A DNA stretch of 64,000 nucleotides. Source: an uncultured Phascolarctobacterium sp. (GTDB taxonomy: Bacteria; Bacillota; Negativicutes; Acidaminococcales; Acidaminococcaceae). Within the stretch, counting starts at the first letter, position 1. Each line of letters opens with the position of its first letter. A program made the translations under genes and the position numbers. The stretch spans positions 29,939-93,938 of the forward strand of contig NZ_CAADXO010000068.1 in the NCBI RefSeq assembly GCF_900753045.1, in the 5' to 3' direction. This document shows positions 1-7,622 of this stretch, in pieces. The notes beneath the pieces were generated by a model. It was not told the origin of the DNA, did no database searches, and saw only the letters and a program-made list of their open reading frames with translations.

Positions 1-766
1 TCAACGGCAGCAGCTCAAGCTTCACACTGTCACCGGCCATCTCTGCGCCCATGTCAAAGAAATCATCCGCAGTCATATTAGTCTTTTGCGAAACAGCCAC
101 ATCATCTCTGCCCACATCGTTACGGTAAACATCAAGTCCGTTGACAGCCGCATTACCGTTCTTTGAACGGGTAAAATACATATCAACGCATCTTTTATTA
201 CCGTTCGGCAGCAAATCCTCCAGCACCAGCACATAGTCTGTATTACTGCTGTTGCCGCGTGTCAGCAGCATATTGTTCGGCAACAGCTGCAGATTGCTGC
301 GTGCCCAGCCCTCATCAACAAATTTTATCTTACCGTCCACAAAGGTATAGACAGCATAGATATCCTTGCCGTAATAGCCCTTGCCCTGCTTTTCATTATC
401 CAAAATAGCAAAAATCAGCTCCGGCACCTTGTCATTATTGATATCCTGCAGCGTATAACCAAGCATGTTCAACGCATCAACATAACCCATACGGTCCCGC
501 AGCTCATAAATTCCGGTCATGCCCTGCTGCGGCATTTTACCCATATCGCCATCATTCACAAAATTATAGATACCCTCCACCAGCTTGCCGTATTCACGCT
601 CATAGGCAGGCACCTTCGCCACAGCTGTTGCAGCTTCCTCCACCTTCGTGGCCTTGGGCTGCGTTGCCGCAGCCTGCTTATCCGAACCGCAGCCATTCAG
701 CAGCATTGCCAATGAAGCCAGCAGCATTGCTCCCACCAGGACATTTTTACAGCTTTTCTTCAACAT
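1..766 (-). CDS. Putative lipoprotein, paralogue of the 2071-3204 gene (3' end outside window)
   Basis: The reading frame is open from base 766 to the left edge (about 255 codons, no stop), so the gene is partial. I chose the ATG at 766 because GGAGGG lies about 6 nt upstream; the in-frame ATG at 772 abuts that ribosome site. The N-terminus is Lys-rich, then hydrophobic, ending in the lipobox-like LNGC at about residues 20-23, so a lipoprotein is likely. The body shares long stretches with the 2071-3204 product, including an acidic DINNDKVPELIF motif that resembles a calcium-binding loop, and a shared YGKDIYAVYTFVDGKIKFVDE-type block. I do not recognise a function. It is preceded by operator-promoter copy 1. 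Confidence 0.75.
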   Translation of the reverse strand, partial: MLKKSCKNVLVGAMLLASLAMLLNGCGSDKQAAATQPKATKVEEAATAVAKVPAYEREYGKLVEGIYNFVNDGDMGKMPQQGMTGIYELRDRMGYVDALNMLGYTLQDINNDKVPELIFAILDNEKQGKGYYGKDIYAVYTFVDGKIKFVDEGWARSNLQLLPNNMLLTRGNSSNTDYVLVLEDLLPNGNKRCVDMYFTRSKNGNAAVNGLDVYRNDVGRDDVAVSQKTNMTADDFFDMGAEMAGDSVKLELLPL

Positions 767-819
767 CTCCATCCCTCCGCTTCCCGCTGCCTGCTTTGCA
801 GCTAATCTTTTATACCTAT

Positions 820-878
820 ATTGTACTCTAAAAAAAACTAAAGCGCCCCACCCGAAACAGCAAATTCGGGTAGGGCGC
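820..878 (-). promoter_or_regulatory. Palindromic operator-promoter, copy 1
   Basis: On the minus strand an inverted repeat (GCGCCC.ACCCGAA / TTCGGGT.GGGCGC, 843-878) ends exactly 17 nt before the -10 box TACAAT (820-825). The -35 position (843-848) therefore lies in the repeat arm. This copy is followed on the minus strand by a T-rich run, so it could also terminate the nucleoside hydrolase transcript that ends at 904. Confidence 0.65.
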
Positions 879-903
879 AAGCTTTAAATCACAAAATTAT
901 TGC

Positions 904-2010
904 TTACAGCTTGTTGAATACATCCTCAACCATCTTCCAAACCTTAGCGCGGTCTACAGCGTAAACAATCTTCGCATTCTGAGTTCCCTCAGGAGCAGCG
1001 CCGCGGAAGCCCATAGTCTGACCGTAGCCGTAGCCGTATTGGTCATCAACATCAACCGGCAGAGTTTCGGATTCCAGAATTACGGACGGATCAATAGCAA
1101 CTGCTGCTGCCAGAACGTCCCAAATGTAGTTCTTGAAGGACGGATCCTTGCGGAACATCGGGGTAGCATAGTGGCTTTCCCACATAGCCTTGAAGCGGTC
1201 ACTCTTAATGCGGCTTTCCAGATCCTTAAAATCATCGTGGCTCATCAGTTCCTTGCTGCAAACATCCAGCGGCAGGAAGATTTGCTCCTTCCAGGGAGCG
1301 CGGTAAGCCTTTTTAGCGGTTTCCGGATCAATCCAAACGTTGAACTCGGAGGTCGGCATTACGTTGCCTTCGCAGAAGAATGCGCCTGCCATATAAACAA
1401 CGCGTTTAGCCAGCGGAGCAATTTCCGGAGCTTTGTCCAAAGCAGCTGCCAGGTTAGCACCACTGCCGATAGCAACGATGGTTACTTCGCCCGGATGCTT
1501 TTTGATAGTATCAATGATGAAATCAGCAGCATGTTCCTTTTGCGGGTTCATTACCGGCTCATCATTATAATTTTTGCGGTATTCAGCCTGCCAGGATGCC
1601 GGCTGAGGATAGCCTGCAGCGCCCAGATGGGAGTCATGGCCACGGCCGTAAATGCGTTTTTCTTCCTTCATGTTAGCGAAACGGTCCTTGCGAACGGTTT
1701 CATTAACGCCCATATATACAGGAATATCAGTGCGGCCGATGCCCTCCAGCTGACGGATAGCGGAAGCGGTACCGGTTTCAACCCAGGTATTGCCGATAAC
1801 AATGGTAACACCCTTCAAATCCATTTTGGGAGATTCGGCAAGCATCATCATAGCGATGCCGTCATCAAACAAATCCACCATATCTGCGTCAAGAATAACC
1901 TTTTCGCGTGCTGCAGCCTCAGCAGACAGCGGAGCAGTCATAGCTCCAACGCCCATGCACATAGAAAGCAGCAGGCAACCACATAAGCTGGTTAATTTTT
2001 TCATTTTCAT
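904..2010 (-). CDS. Secreted inosine/uridine-preferring nucleoside hydrolase family protein
   Basis: The N-terminal 33 residues form a signal peptide (basic start, hydrophobic core, AEAAA before the mature start). The Asp-rich motif DADMVDLFDDG near residues 41-51 corresponds to the family's DxDxxxDD calcium/catalytic loop. SEFNVWIDPETA near residue 220 matches the conserved EFN/DP region. Members cleave the N-glycosidic bond of ribonucleosides; here export suggests periplasmic nucleoside scavenging. Length (368 aa) fits the family plus signal. I moved the start to the ATG at 2010, 8 nt after AGGAGG; the ATG at 2016 is only 2 nt from it. It lies between two paralogous exported proteins and may be co-transcribed with the upstream one (60-bp gap). 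Confidence 0.85.
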   Translation of the reverse strand: MKMKKLTSLCGCLLLSMCMGVGAMTAPLSAEAAAREKVILDADMVDLFDDGIAMMMLAESPKMDLKGVTIVIGNTWVETGTASAIRQLEGIGRTDIPVYMGVNETVRKDRFANMKEEKRIYGRGHDSHLGAAGYPQPASWQAEYRKNYNDEPVMNPQKEHAADFIIDTIKKHPGEVTIVAIGSGANLAAALDKAPEIAPLAKRVVYMAGAFFCEGNVMPTSEFNVWIDPETAKKAYRAPWKEQIFLPLDVCSKELMSHDDFKDLESRIKSDRFKAMWESHYATPMFRKDPSFKNYIWDVLAAAVAIDPSVILESETLPVDVDDQYGYGYGQTMGFRGAAPEGTQNAKIVYAVDRAKVWKMVEDVFNKL

Positions 2011-2070
2011 ATTCATTACCTCCTAAAATCCCTAATTCTATAAATTTCCGCACAGAATGCAGATTTTACC

Positions 2071-3204
2071 TTAATCAATCTCCTCCAGATAAACACTGCC
2101 GTCCTCAACTTTCGCCCGAATCGCAAACTTGCGCAGGCTGCCGGTATCGTCCCTTAAGCTGATACCGTTCTTGATAACAGTTTCATCGCTTAGCACGGGA
2201 TCAGTTTCAAAGCTTTCCAGATGCAGCACCAGCTTTTCTTCCGGGTTCAGCAGTCCTTTGCTGTAGATAACTCTGCTGCTATTCCCCTGCAAATCCAGCA
2301 CTTCAAAGCTCGCCAGAGAAGTATTGCTGCTAAACAACACTTCTGCTCCCTGAGAGGGATTATCCACATAAACATGCTCATATACGGAAAGATCTACCCT
2401 ATTATCCTGCAGCTCATGCAAGCCCATACAGTTAAGATGCTGCATTACCAGACCCTTAAACCCACGATTGCTGTATTCCGCAAGCGGTAAAAGCTCGAGC
2501 TTTTGGGCACCAAGGTCAATATTCATCATATCGTCAAAGTGCATGGAGGTTTTTTTGGTAACAAAGGTATCATTTACATCTAAATATTTTCGGTAAATAT
2601 TAAATCTGCCATTCTCGATCTTTGTATAGAAGGTTTGTCCCTGACGCAGACTGCCGTCACGCAGCAAATCCTTCATTTCCAGCACCCATTCCATATTTTT
2701 ATCGTCGTTCCAGGTGCGCTTGCTCAGCGTATTATCCGGAAGCAGACGCAGACGGATGCGCGACCAGCCCTCGTCAACAAATTTTATCTTACCATCCACA
2801 AAGGTATAGACAGCATAGATATCCCGGCCATAATAGCCCTTGCCCTCGGGATAATCAATCTGTCCAAAAATCAGCTCCGGCACCTTATCATTATTGATAT
2901 CCTGCAGCGTATAGCCGACACTGCTTACGCCCTGACCGGGATCATTATGGCCCTCCAGCTCCTCAAAGCCTGTCAGTCCCTGCGCCGGCAGTCCGGCAGT
3001 ATTACCCGTGGTCAAATAATCGCAGACACCAGCCACGATTTTCATATATTCCTGCTCGTAGGCAGGCATAGCAACGGCTTCTGCCTTAGGCATGGCGAGC
3101 AGCGAGACTGCTTTTTCGTCAGAGCTGTCACTGCCCAGGAGCATTGTCAATCCGGTAAGCAGCAATGCGCCCAGCAAAATATTTTTCCAGCTTTCTTTCA
3201 GCAT
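2071..3204 (-). CDS. Exported protein, paralogue of the 1-766 gene, lipobox Cys lost
   Basis: This 377-aa protein starts at the ATG at 3204, preceded by GGAGGG; a longer open frame to 3411 runs back through the promoter and is not credible. The N-terminus (MLKESWKN then a hydrophobic stretch) aligns with the paralogue at 1-766, but where that protein has LNGC this one has LLGSDSS with no Cys, so lipidation should not occur and it may stay membrane-anchored or be cleaved by another peptidase. The GYTLQDINNDKVPELIFG block is shared. The C-terminal third (about 270-377) has no counterpart visible in the truncated paralogue. Function unknown. Confidence 0.8.
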   Translation of the reverse strand: MLKESWKNILLGALLLTGLTMLLGSDSSDEKAVSLLAMPKAEAVAMPAYEQEYMKIVAGVCDYLTTGNTAGLPAQGLTGFEELEGHNDPGQGVSSVGYTLQDINNDKVPELIFGQIDYPEGKGYYGRDIYAVYTFVDGKIKFVDEGWSRIRLRLLPDNTLSKRTWNDDKNMEWVLEMKDLLRDGSLRQGQTFYTKIENGRFNIYRKYLDVNDTFVTKKTSMHFDDMMNIDLGAQKLELLPLAEYSNRGFKGLVMQHLNCMGLHELQDNRVDLSVYEHVYVDNPSQGAEVLFSSNTSLASFEVLDLQGNSSRVIYSKGLLNPEEKLVLHLESFETDPVLSDETVIKNGISLRDDTGSLRKFAIRAKVEDGSVYLEEID

Positions 3205-3257
3205 ATCAATCCCTCCGCTTCCTGCTGCCTGCTTTACAGCTGATTGTTTACACCTAT

Positions 3258-3320
3258 AGTGTAGCCTAAAAAAAGCAAAAGCGCCCCACCCGAAATGGTG
3301 ATTTCGGGTAGGATGAGGGG
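3258..3320 (-). promoter_or_regulatory. Palindromic operator-promoter, copy 2
   Basis: Minus-strand repeat CCCGAAAT..ATTTCGGG within 3281-3320. Its GGGCGC arm is followed by exactly 17 nt and the -10 box TACACT (3258-3263). It controls the 2071-3204 gene. A further G-rich/T-rich stretch beyond the palindrome (to about 3345) matches copy 3. Confidence 0.65.
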
Positions 3321-3532
3321 GGATTTTGGGGATATTTTTGATTTTTAGGAGGGTTGAGAGAAAATTTGAGGTTTTAGTGCGTATTTTAAGTTGAGTAAGC
3401 ACAACCCTCATGAAGTGGTAAACTTATTTTAGACACAGAGGGGGTATTTTTTGTACAGATAATATATAATGGAATACACCAATATATACATCACTGGACA
3501 AGGAATACTTCAGTCTAAACAGGAGGTTTACC

Positions 3533-3892
3533 ATGAAATACACTAAACAAGAAAAATTAGACATTGGTCGACGAATATATGACAGTGAGATTACTCGCTA
3601 TCAAGCAGCAGAGTTATATAAAATTTGCGAAGGTACAGCACGCACTTATATGCGTATGTACAGAGATGCAAATAACCTGCCTGCAAAAAATTGTAAACAA
3701 CAAAAATGTAATATAATACGTCCTGATTCCCCAGCACTTTCTGCAAATACGGATGACTATCAATCCATGACCAAGGAAGAATTAATTCGTGAGTTGCTTA
3801 AAGCAAGAATTGCAGAAGCCAGATTAAAAAAAGGCTATGCGGTGAAAGGGGATGGTACAGTCATTCTATACGGCAACAAGAATACCAAGTAG
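3533..3892 (+). CDS. IS3-family transposase subunit OrfA
   Basis: This 119-aa protein has an N-terminal helix-turn-helix (residues about 5-45, with ITRYQAAELYKICEGTARTY) that binds the element's ends. It ends with a charged helix (KEELIRELLKARIAEARLKK) resembling the leucine-zipper region of OrfA proteins. AGGAGG lies about 6 nt before the ATG. The slippery run at 3826-3832 lies inside it, so a -1 shift would give the OrfAB transposase. Confidence 0.85.
   Translation: MKYTKQEKLDIGRRIYDSEITRYQAAELYKICEGTARTYMRMYRDANNLPAKNCKQQKCNIIRPDSPALSANTDDYQSMTKEELIRELLKARIAEARLKKGYAVKGDGTVILYGNKNTK
3826..3832 (+). other. Candidate -1 programmed frameshift site
   Basis: A_AAA_AAA followed by G in the orfA frame. 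Slipping back one base enters the orfB frame, which is open from about 3803 to 4755. This is the arrangement known for IS3-family OrfAB production. Confidence 0.7.
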
Positions 3893-3939
3893 TATTAGAG
3901 CTTTCCGGAGAATTTCCAGTAAAACGTATATGCGAAACA

Positions 3940-4755
3940 ATGAATATCCAACGCAATAGTTTTTATGCTTGGAAAAAGAAGCTTGCTCATCCTTCTACAA
4001 GAATGAAGAATCTGCTTAGCAATATCTTACTTTTTAACGAGTACCATGCAAAGTTTCCTTCTCATGGGTATCGTTGGCTTAACGCCAAGATTCGTTTGGA
4101 TACTTGTCTTGTACTTTCAGATGCATATGCACATAAGTGCTGTAAAATCACTGGCATTAAGAGTCAAGCTAAGCATTATAAATACAAAAAGCCAGGAGAT
4201 TCATACCGTGTTTTCCCTAATCTGCTTATGACAGAAATACAGATTGACGGACCGCTACAATGTATTGTAAGCGATATGACTGCTTTTTATGTAAAAGCCA
4301 TCTATTATGAGCTGACATTGTATATGGACCTTTGGAACAATGAAATTGTAAGCCATTCTCTGCCTTCCAAACGTGGTGACCGTATGACATATATTAGCGG
4401 TCTGGAGGATTTAATTGCTTTAAAGAAGCAGTATCCGGAATATGAAATGATCTTGCATTCAGACCAAGGATCTGTTTACGCATCTAAGGCATTTAACGAC
4501 TTATTGCCAATGTATAGCATTACTCATTCCATGTCTCGTGCCGGAACGCCTACCGACAATGCAGCAATGGAAGCGATTAATGGTTGGATAAAGGCAGAAA
4601 TGTTTACCGATTTTCATGTAACAGGCGAAAAGTCTGTTGTAGATGAAGTAAAAGAATATATTAACTTCTTTAATGAACAGCGTCCAGCTTATTCGTTAAA
4701 CTATCTGACGCCAACTCAATATCGCAAGTTGCATTACGAACGGATATCTGACTAA
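3940..4755 (+). CDS. IS3-family transposase catalytic subunit OrfB (DDE)
   Basis: This is the 271-aa part of orfB counted from the first ATG; the frame is open further upstream and is probably reached by frameshift from orfA. The N-terminal part carries the HTH_21-like segment (MNIQRNSFYAWKKK). The rve core holds Asp in VSDMTAFY (about residue 108), Asp in LHSDQGS (about 175) and Glu in DNAAMEAINGW (about 211), so the DDE triad appears complete. It catalyses strand transfer of the element. No disruption is visible, so the copy may be active. Confidence 0.88.
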   Translation: MNIQRNSFYAWKKKLAHPSTRMKNLLSNILLFNEYHAKFPSHGYRWLNAKIRLDTCLVLSDAYAHKCCKITGIKSQAKHYKYKKPGDSYRVFPNLLMTEIQIDGPLQCIVSDMTAFYVKAIYYELTLYMDLWNNEIVSHSLPSKRGDRMTYISGLEDLIALKKQYPEYEMILHSDQGSVYASKAFNDLLPMYSITHSMSRAGTPTDNAAMEAINGWIKAEMFTDFHVTGEKSVVDEVKEYINFFNEQRPAYSLNYLTPTQYRKLHYERISD

Positions 4756-4815
4756 CAGAGAATTTTTGTTGTATATTTTTTTATGATTTGTGTCTAAAAT
4801 TTGTTGACTAGTGCA

Positions 4816-5290
4816 CTCAGTCATCGCCTACGGCGATGCCAGCTCCCTTGACGCTAAGACTCAGTTTGTCGCAAGCACAACCCTCAGTCAAAATCACTGC
4901 GTGATTTTGCCAGCTCCCTTTCAGGGAGCATATAGAGGCTGATTGTAATTGCGAATTGTAATCTTAAATCTAGCCTGTTATATCTCCCCTGAAATACTCT
5001 TCGAGTATAACACGACCAACATTTTTCATTGCATGAAAAATGGGTCTTAGTATAGCGGAGGTGGCTGCGAGCCTTGCGAGCAGACGGAAGGGTTGTGTAA
5101 GCAGCTAAGACTTTAGGAAGAAAAACGAGCCTCTCCTTGGGGAGAGGTGGCATCGCGTAGCGATGACGGAGAGGGGTACATCATACATATGCTATTAGTA
5201 AGTTTATAAACAACAATCCCCTCTCAGTCGCCCTACCGGGCGCCAGCTCTCCCCTAGGAGAGCCTAATCCCCCACCCATACAAATGCAAA
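4816..5290. repeat. Dispersed inverted-repeat mosaic (MITE-like), best unit 5129-5264
   Basis: This gene-free stretch is built of short palindromic blocks such as GCATCGCGTAGCGATG and CCTCTCCTTGGGGAGAGG. The unit 5129-5264 has outer arms GCCTCTCC / GGAGAGCC and closely matches 20371-20496. A 90-residue open frame across it is a by-product of the repeats. Similar elements are common in gut Firmicutes genomes; I cannot name this one. Confidence 0.7.
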
Positions 5291-5312
5291 AGAACCGCCT
5301 CACGGCGGTTCT
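5291..5312 (-). terminator. Intrinsic terminator of the SLH porin gene
   Basis: Hairpin AGAACCGCC/GGCGGTTCT, followed on the minus strand by TTT. The same hairpin occurs at 20535-20556. Confidence 0.75.
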
Positions 5313-5367
5313 CTGCCGACAGCGCCAGAGCGCTGCCAATTTTAGGAAGTTTTTGTATGAAGGTTTA

Positions 5368-6627
5368 TTAGAAAGTGAAGGTTACGTCAGTCCACAGACG
5401 ACGGTCTTTTACAGTGTAATCTTCTGTTTTTTGCTCAAAGATATTCTCGGTTTCATAGTAAGCTACGTTACCAACGATGTTCTTAGCAAAGGTGTAGTTA
5501 GCGCCTACGCCATAGCCCTTAAAGCCGTATCCCCAGAAGGTATGGGCATCGGTAGTATGTGCCAGGTAGGTAGCAGTTCCTTGGTCATAGTATTTAGCCC
5601 ACAGGCCCCAGCTGCCAACTTCGTCAGCCTTAGCACCCTTGTAATCCAAACCGATTACATAGCCGTCTTTTTGCCAATCCTCATCATATTTATGGCCGTA
5701 ATTATCAGAAAGGTCACCCTTCAGATACATTGCAGATAAGCCTACATGACCAACAGCATATTTGGCACCTACGTACCAAACCTTATTATCATCAAGATAA
5801 TCATCATCTTCTACGATATCATTAACATGAATATAGCCGGCAGATAAATCAAGGCCTTTTCCGATTGCCGCAGTCACATCAGCACCCCAATAGTTGCCGC
5901 CATTGGTATCCCATCCATCTATGTTAGTATCTTCAGCAAATTTACCTGCATAACCGGTGATTTTAACATCTTTGCCATAAGCTACTTCAACGCCGTCTGC
6001 GCGGGTATCATAGAAGTTGCCGTCTGCCAGTACCAGGTTATAACGGCCGGCGCGAACAGCCATGCCACCCAGCTTACCGTCTACATAAGCGCGTTGGAAA
6101 TCGGTTTTTTCGTTACCTGCATTATCGCTCAAATCCTGCGTGTTCTCCAGCATGCCGGTGTAGGTCCAGTCATCATTAATCATGCCGTTAATCCAGATAC
6201 GGGAACGCAGGTCATTTACATAAGAATGAGCCTTGCGATCAGCATCAACATTAACTTCGCCCTTTTGGTCAATGTATCTGTAACGCAGTTCACCAGTAAT
6301 CTTAACGTTGTCAGCTTTTTTCTCCAGGTTAGCTACGCGCACGCCCAAATTTTCCAGCTCGTCAGCAAATTCTGCTGCCAGCTTTTCAACGTTAGCGCCT
6401 TTTGCCATTGCTTTTGCAACGATTTGTGCCATTTCATAGCGAGTCATCAGCTTGTCGCCACCGAAGGTGCCGTCGCCGTAGCCATCGATTACGCCTGCAG
6501 CTGCCAGCTTGTTGATGCTGTCATATGCCCAGTGGCCGGCAGGAACGTCGCTGAAGGGGTTAGCAGCGTAAGCAGAAGCGGTTACACCAAGAGCCATTGC
6601 CATTGCGAGTACTAAAGATTTTTTCAT
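5368..6627 (-). CDS. SLH-domain outer-membrane porin (OmpM-like)
   Basis: The 419-aa product has a signal peptide ending ASAYA (residue 21), one S-layer-homology domain (about 24-75, with FSDVPAGHWAYDSI and GYGDGTFGG), a coiled linker (about 78-108), and a long beta-rich region with alternating aromatic residues that ends in TDVTFTF. The C-terminal Phe is the barrel-assembly signal of outer-membrane proteins. In Negativicutes such proteins tether the outer membrane to peptidoglycan or polyamine-modified wall through the SLH domain and form pores. AGGAGG precedes the ATG. The leader is about 160 nt from operator-promoter copy 3. Confidence 0.92.
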   Translation of the reverse strand: MKKSLVLAMAMALGVTASAYAANPFSDVPAGHWAYDSINKLAAAGVIDGYGDGTFGGDKLMTRYEMAQIVAKAMAKGANVEKLAAEFADELENLGVRVANLEKKADNVKITGELRYRYIDQKGEVNVDADRKAHSYVNDLRSRIWINGMINDDWTYTGMLENTQDLSDNAGNEKTDFQRAYVDGKLGGMAVRAGRYNLVLADGNFYDTRADGVEVAYGKDVKITGYAGKFAEDTNIDGWDTNGGNYWGADVTAAIGKGLDLSAGYIHVNDIVEDDDYLDDNKVWYVGAKYAVGHVGLSAMYLKGDLSDNYGHKYDEDWQKDGYVIGLDYKGAKADEVGSWGLWAKYYDQGTATYLAHTTDAHTFWGYGFKGYGVGANYTFAKNIVGNVAYYETENIFEQKTEDYTVKDRRLWTDVTFTF

Positions 6628-6793
6628 GGGAAATTCCTCCTCTTTAAGTAAAGTATTCTTTTACCTTGCGGAGGCTTGCGCTGCCTGTTGCCAAAATTTG
6701 CCTTGTTTCATTTTGGTTTTTGCATTGCTCGCTCCGTTCGGTAAAGCCGGAAAAGCAAGAAGGATTAGTTGTTTTTCCTTTGCTTCTGGCTTT

Positions 6794-6857
6794 AGTATAT
6801 CGAGTTTTTAGTAACTTGTCCCTAACCGAAATGGCAAATTAGGGTAGGATGAGGGGG
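6794..6857 (-). promoter_or_regulatory. Palindromic operator-promoter, copy 3 (SLH porin)
   Basis: Minus strand: degenerate palindrome CCTACCCTAATTT..AAATTTCGGTTAGG type (6820-6850 core), then GGGACA as -35 (6817-6822), 17 nt, and TATACT as -10 (6794-6799). No T-run follows, so here it cannot be read as a terminator. Confidence 0.7.
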
Positions 6858-6902
6858 GGATTTTTGGGGTATTTTTTGTAATTTCTGTGAAATCGTCAGA
6901 AA

Positions 6903-6945
6903 TTAGCACTCAACGCTTGACAGTGCTAACAGATAGTGGTATAAC
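6903..6945 (+). promoter_or_regulatory. CIRCE operator overlapping the hsp20 promoter
   Basis: TTAGCACTC-N9-CAGTGCTAA (6903-6929) matches the CIRCE consensus with one mismatch in the right arm. The -35 box TTGACA (6917-6922) sits inside it, followed by 17 nt and TATAAC (6940-6945). CIRCE is the binding site of the heat-shock repressor HrcA, so repression by occlusion is expected. Confidence 0.9.
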
Positions 6946-7089
6946 ATAGTCAACAAAGGAAATGAGCTACAGGAGCTACAAGGGCAGCACCCGCAAAGCA
7001 CAAATCCCGCGTTGGCAAATCAAATCAATACTTGCTGCATCAACATTAAAATGACTACAACAAGCGCAATAAAACTGGAGGAATGACTT

Positions 7090-7539
7090 ATGATGATGCC
7101 TAGTGTATTTGGTGAAAGCTTATTTGATGATTTAATGGATTTCCCGTTTGATAAAGAGTTCTTCGGTCATCGCAATCCGTTGTACGGCAAACATGCTCAG
7201 AACGTTATGAAAACCGATATCAAGGAATCGGATACCGCTTATGAAATGGATATCGACCTGCCGGGCTTCAAAAAAGAAGACGTCAGCGCCAAACTGGAAA
7301 ACGGTTATCTGACCATTACCGCCGCTAAAGGCCTCGACAAGGACGAAAAGAACGATAAAGGCGTTTATATCCGCCGTGAACGTTACAGCGGTCAATGTGC
7401 AAGAACCTTCTATGTCGGCGAAGCAGTTACCCAAGAGGATATCAAAGCTAAATTTGAAGATGGTATCCTGAAGGTTACTATTCCTAAGGTTGAGCCTAAA
7501 AAAGTCGAAGACAAAAAATATATTGCCATTGAAGGCTAA
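7090..7539 (+). CDS. Small heat shock protein, Hsp20/alpha-crystallin family
   Basis: The 149-aa protein has a short N-terminal arm, an alpha-crystallin domain (about 38-140) with YEMDIDLPGFKKEDVSAKLENG and the G-x-L type GILKVTIPK near the end, and a short tail. Such proteins hold unfolding clients in oligomers without ATP. GGAGG lies 7 nt before the ATG at 7090. The CIRCE-overlapped promoter predicts HrcA control. It is a single-gene unit closed by a terminator shared with sstT. Confidence 0.95.
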   Translation: MMMPSVFGESLFDDLMDFPFDKEFFGHRNPLYGKHAQNVMKTDIKESDTAYEMDIDLPGFKKEDVSAKLENGYLTITAAKGLDKDEKNDKGVYIRRERYSGQCARTFYVGEAVTQEDIKAKFEDGILKVTIPKVEPKKVEDKKYIAIEG

Positions 7540-7576
7540 TACATAAAAACCAACATCATCCTTTCAAAATGAAACA

Positions 7577-7603
7577 GCCGCCGGAGCACAAGCTTCGGCG
7601 GCC
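7577..7603. terminator. Bidirectional terminator between hsp20 and sstT
   Basis: Stem GCCGCCGGA/TCGGCGGC followed by TTTTG on the plus strand, and preceded by an A-rich run that can serve the minus strand. It separates two convergent genes. Confidence 0.75.
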
Positions 7604-7622
7604 GTTTTGTTGTTATGTTAAA

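Larger units (their letters stand above)
3411..4815 (+). mobile_element. IS3-family insertion sequence, 1405 bp, apparently intact
   Basis: The ends are imperfect inverted repeats of about 27 bp that start with TG and share the block ATTTTAGACACA (3426-3437 and, reversed, near 4790-4801). CTCA at 3407-3410 and 4816-4819 is a probable 4-bp target duplication. Inside are orfA and orfB in the -1 relation typical of IS3, joined by a slippery heptamer. The target was a dispersed repeat: the sequence GCACAACCCTCA at the left junction recurs at about 4874-4885. Confidence 0.9.

Noticed and set aside
843..878. Reading palindrome copies purely as terminators
   Set aside because: Only copies 1 and 2 have a T-run; copies 3, 4 and 5 do not, while the 17-nt distance to a -10 is constant in all five.
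4884..5153. 89-aa minus-strand open frame after the IS element
   Set aside because: Formed by the MITE-like repeat mosaic; no homology or start signal.
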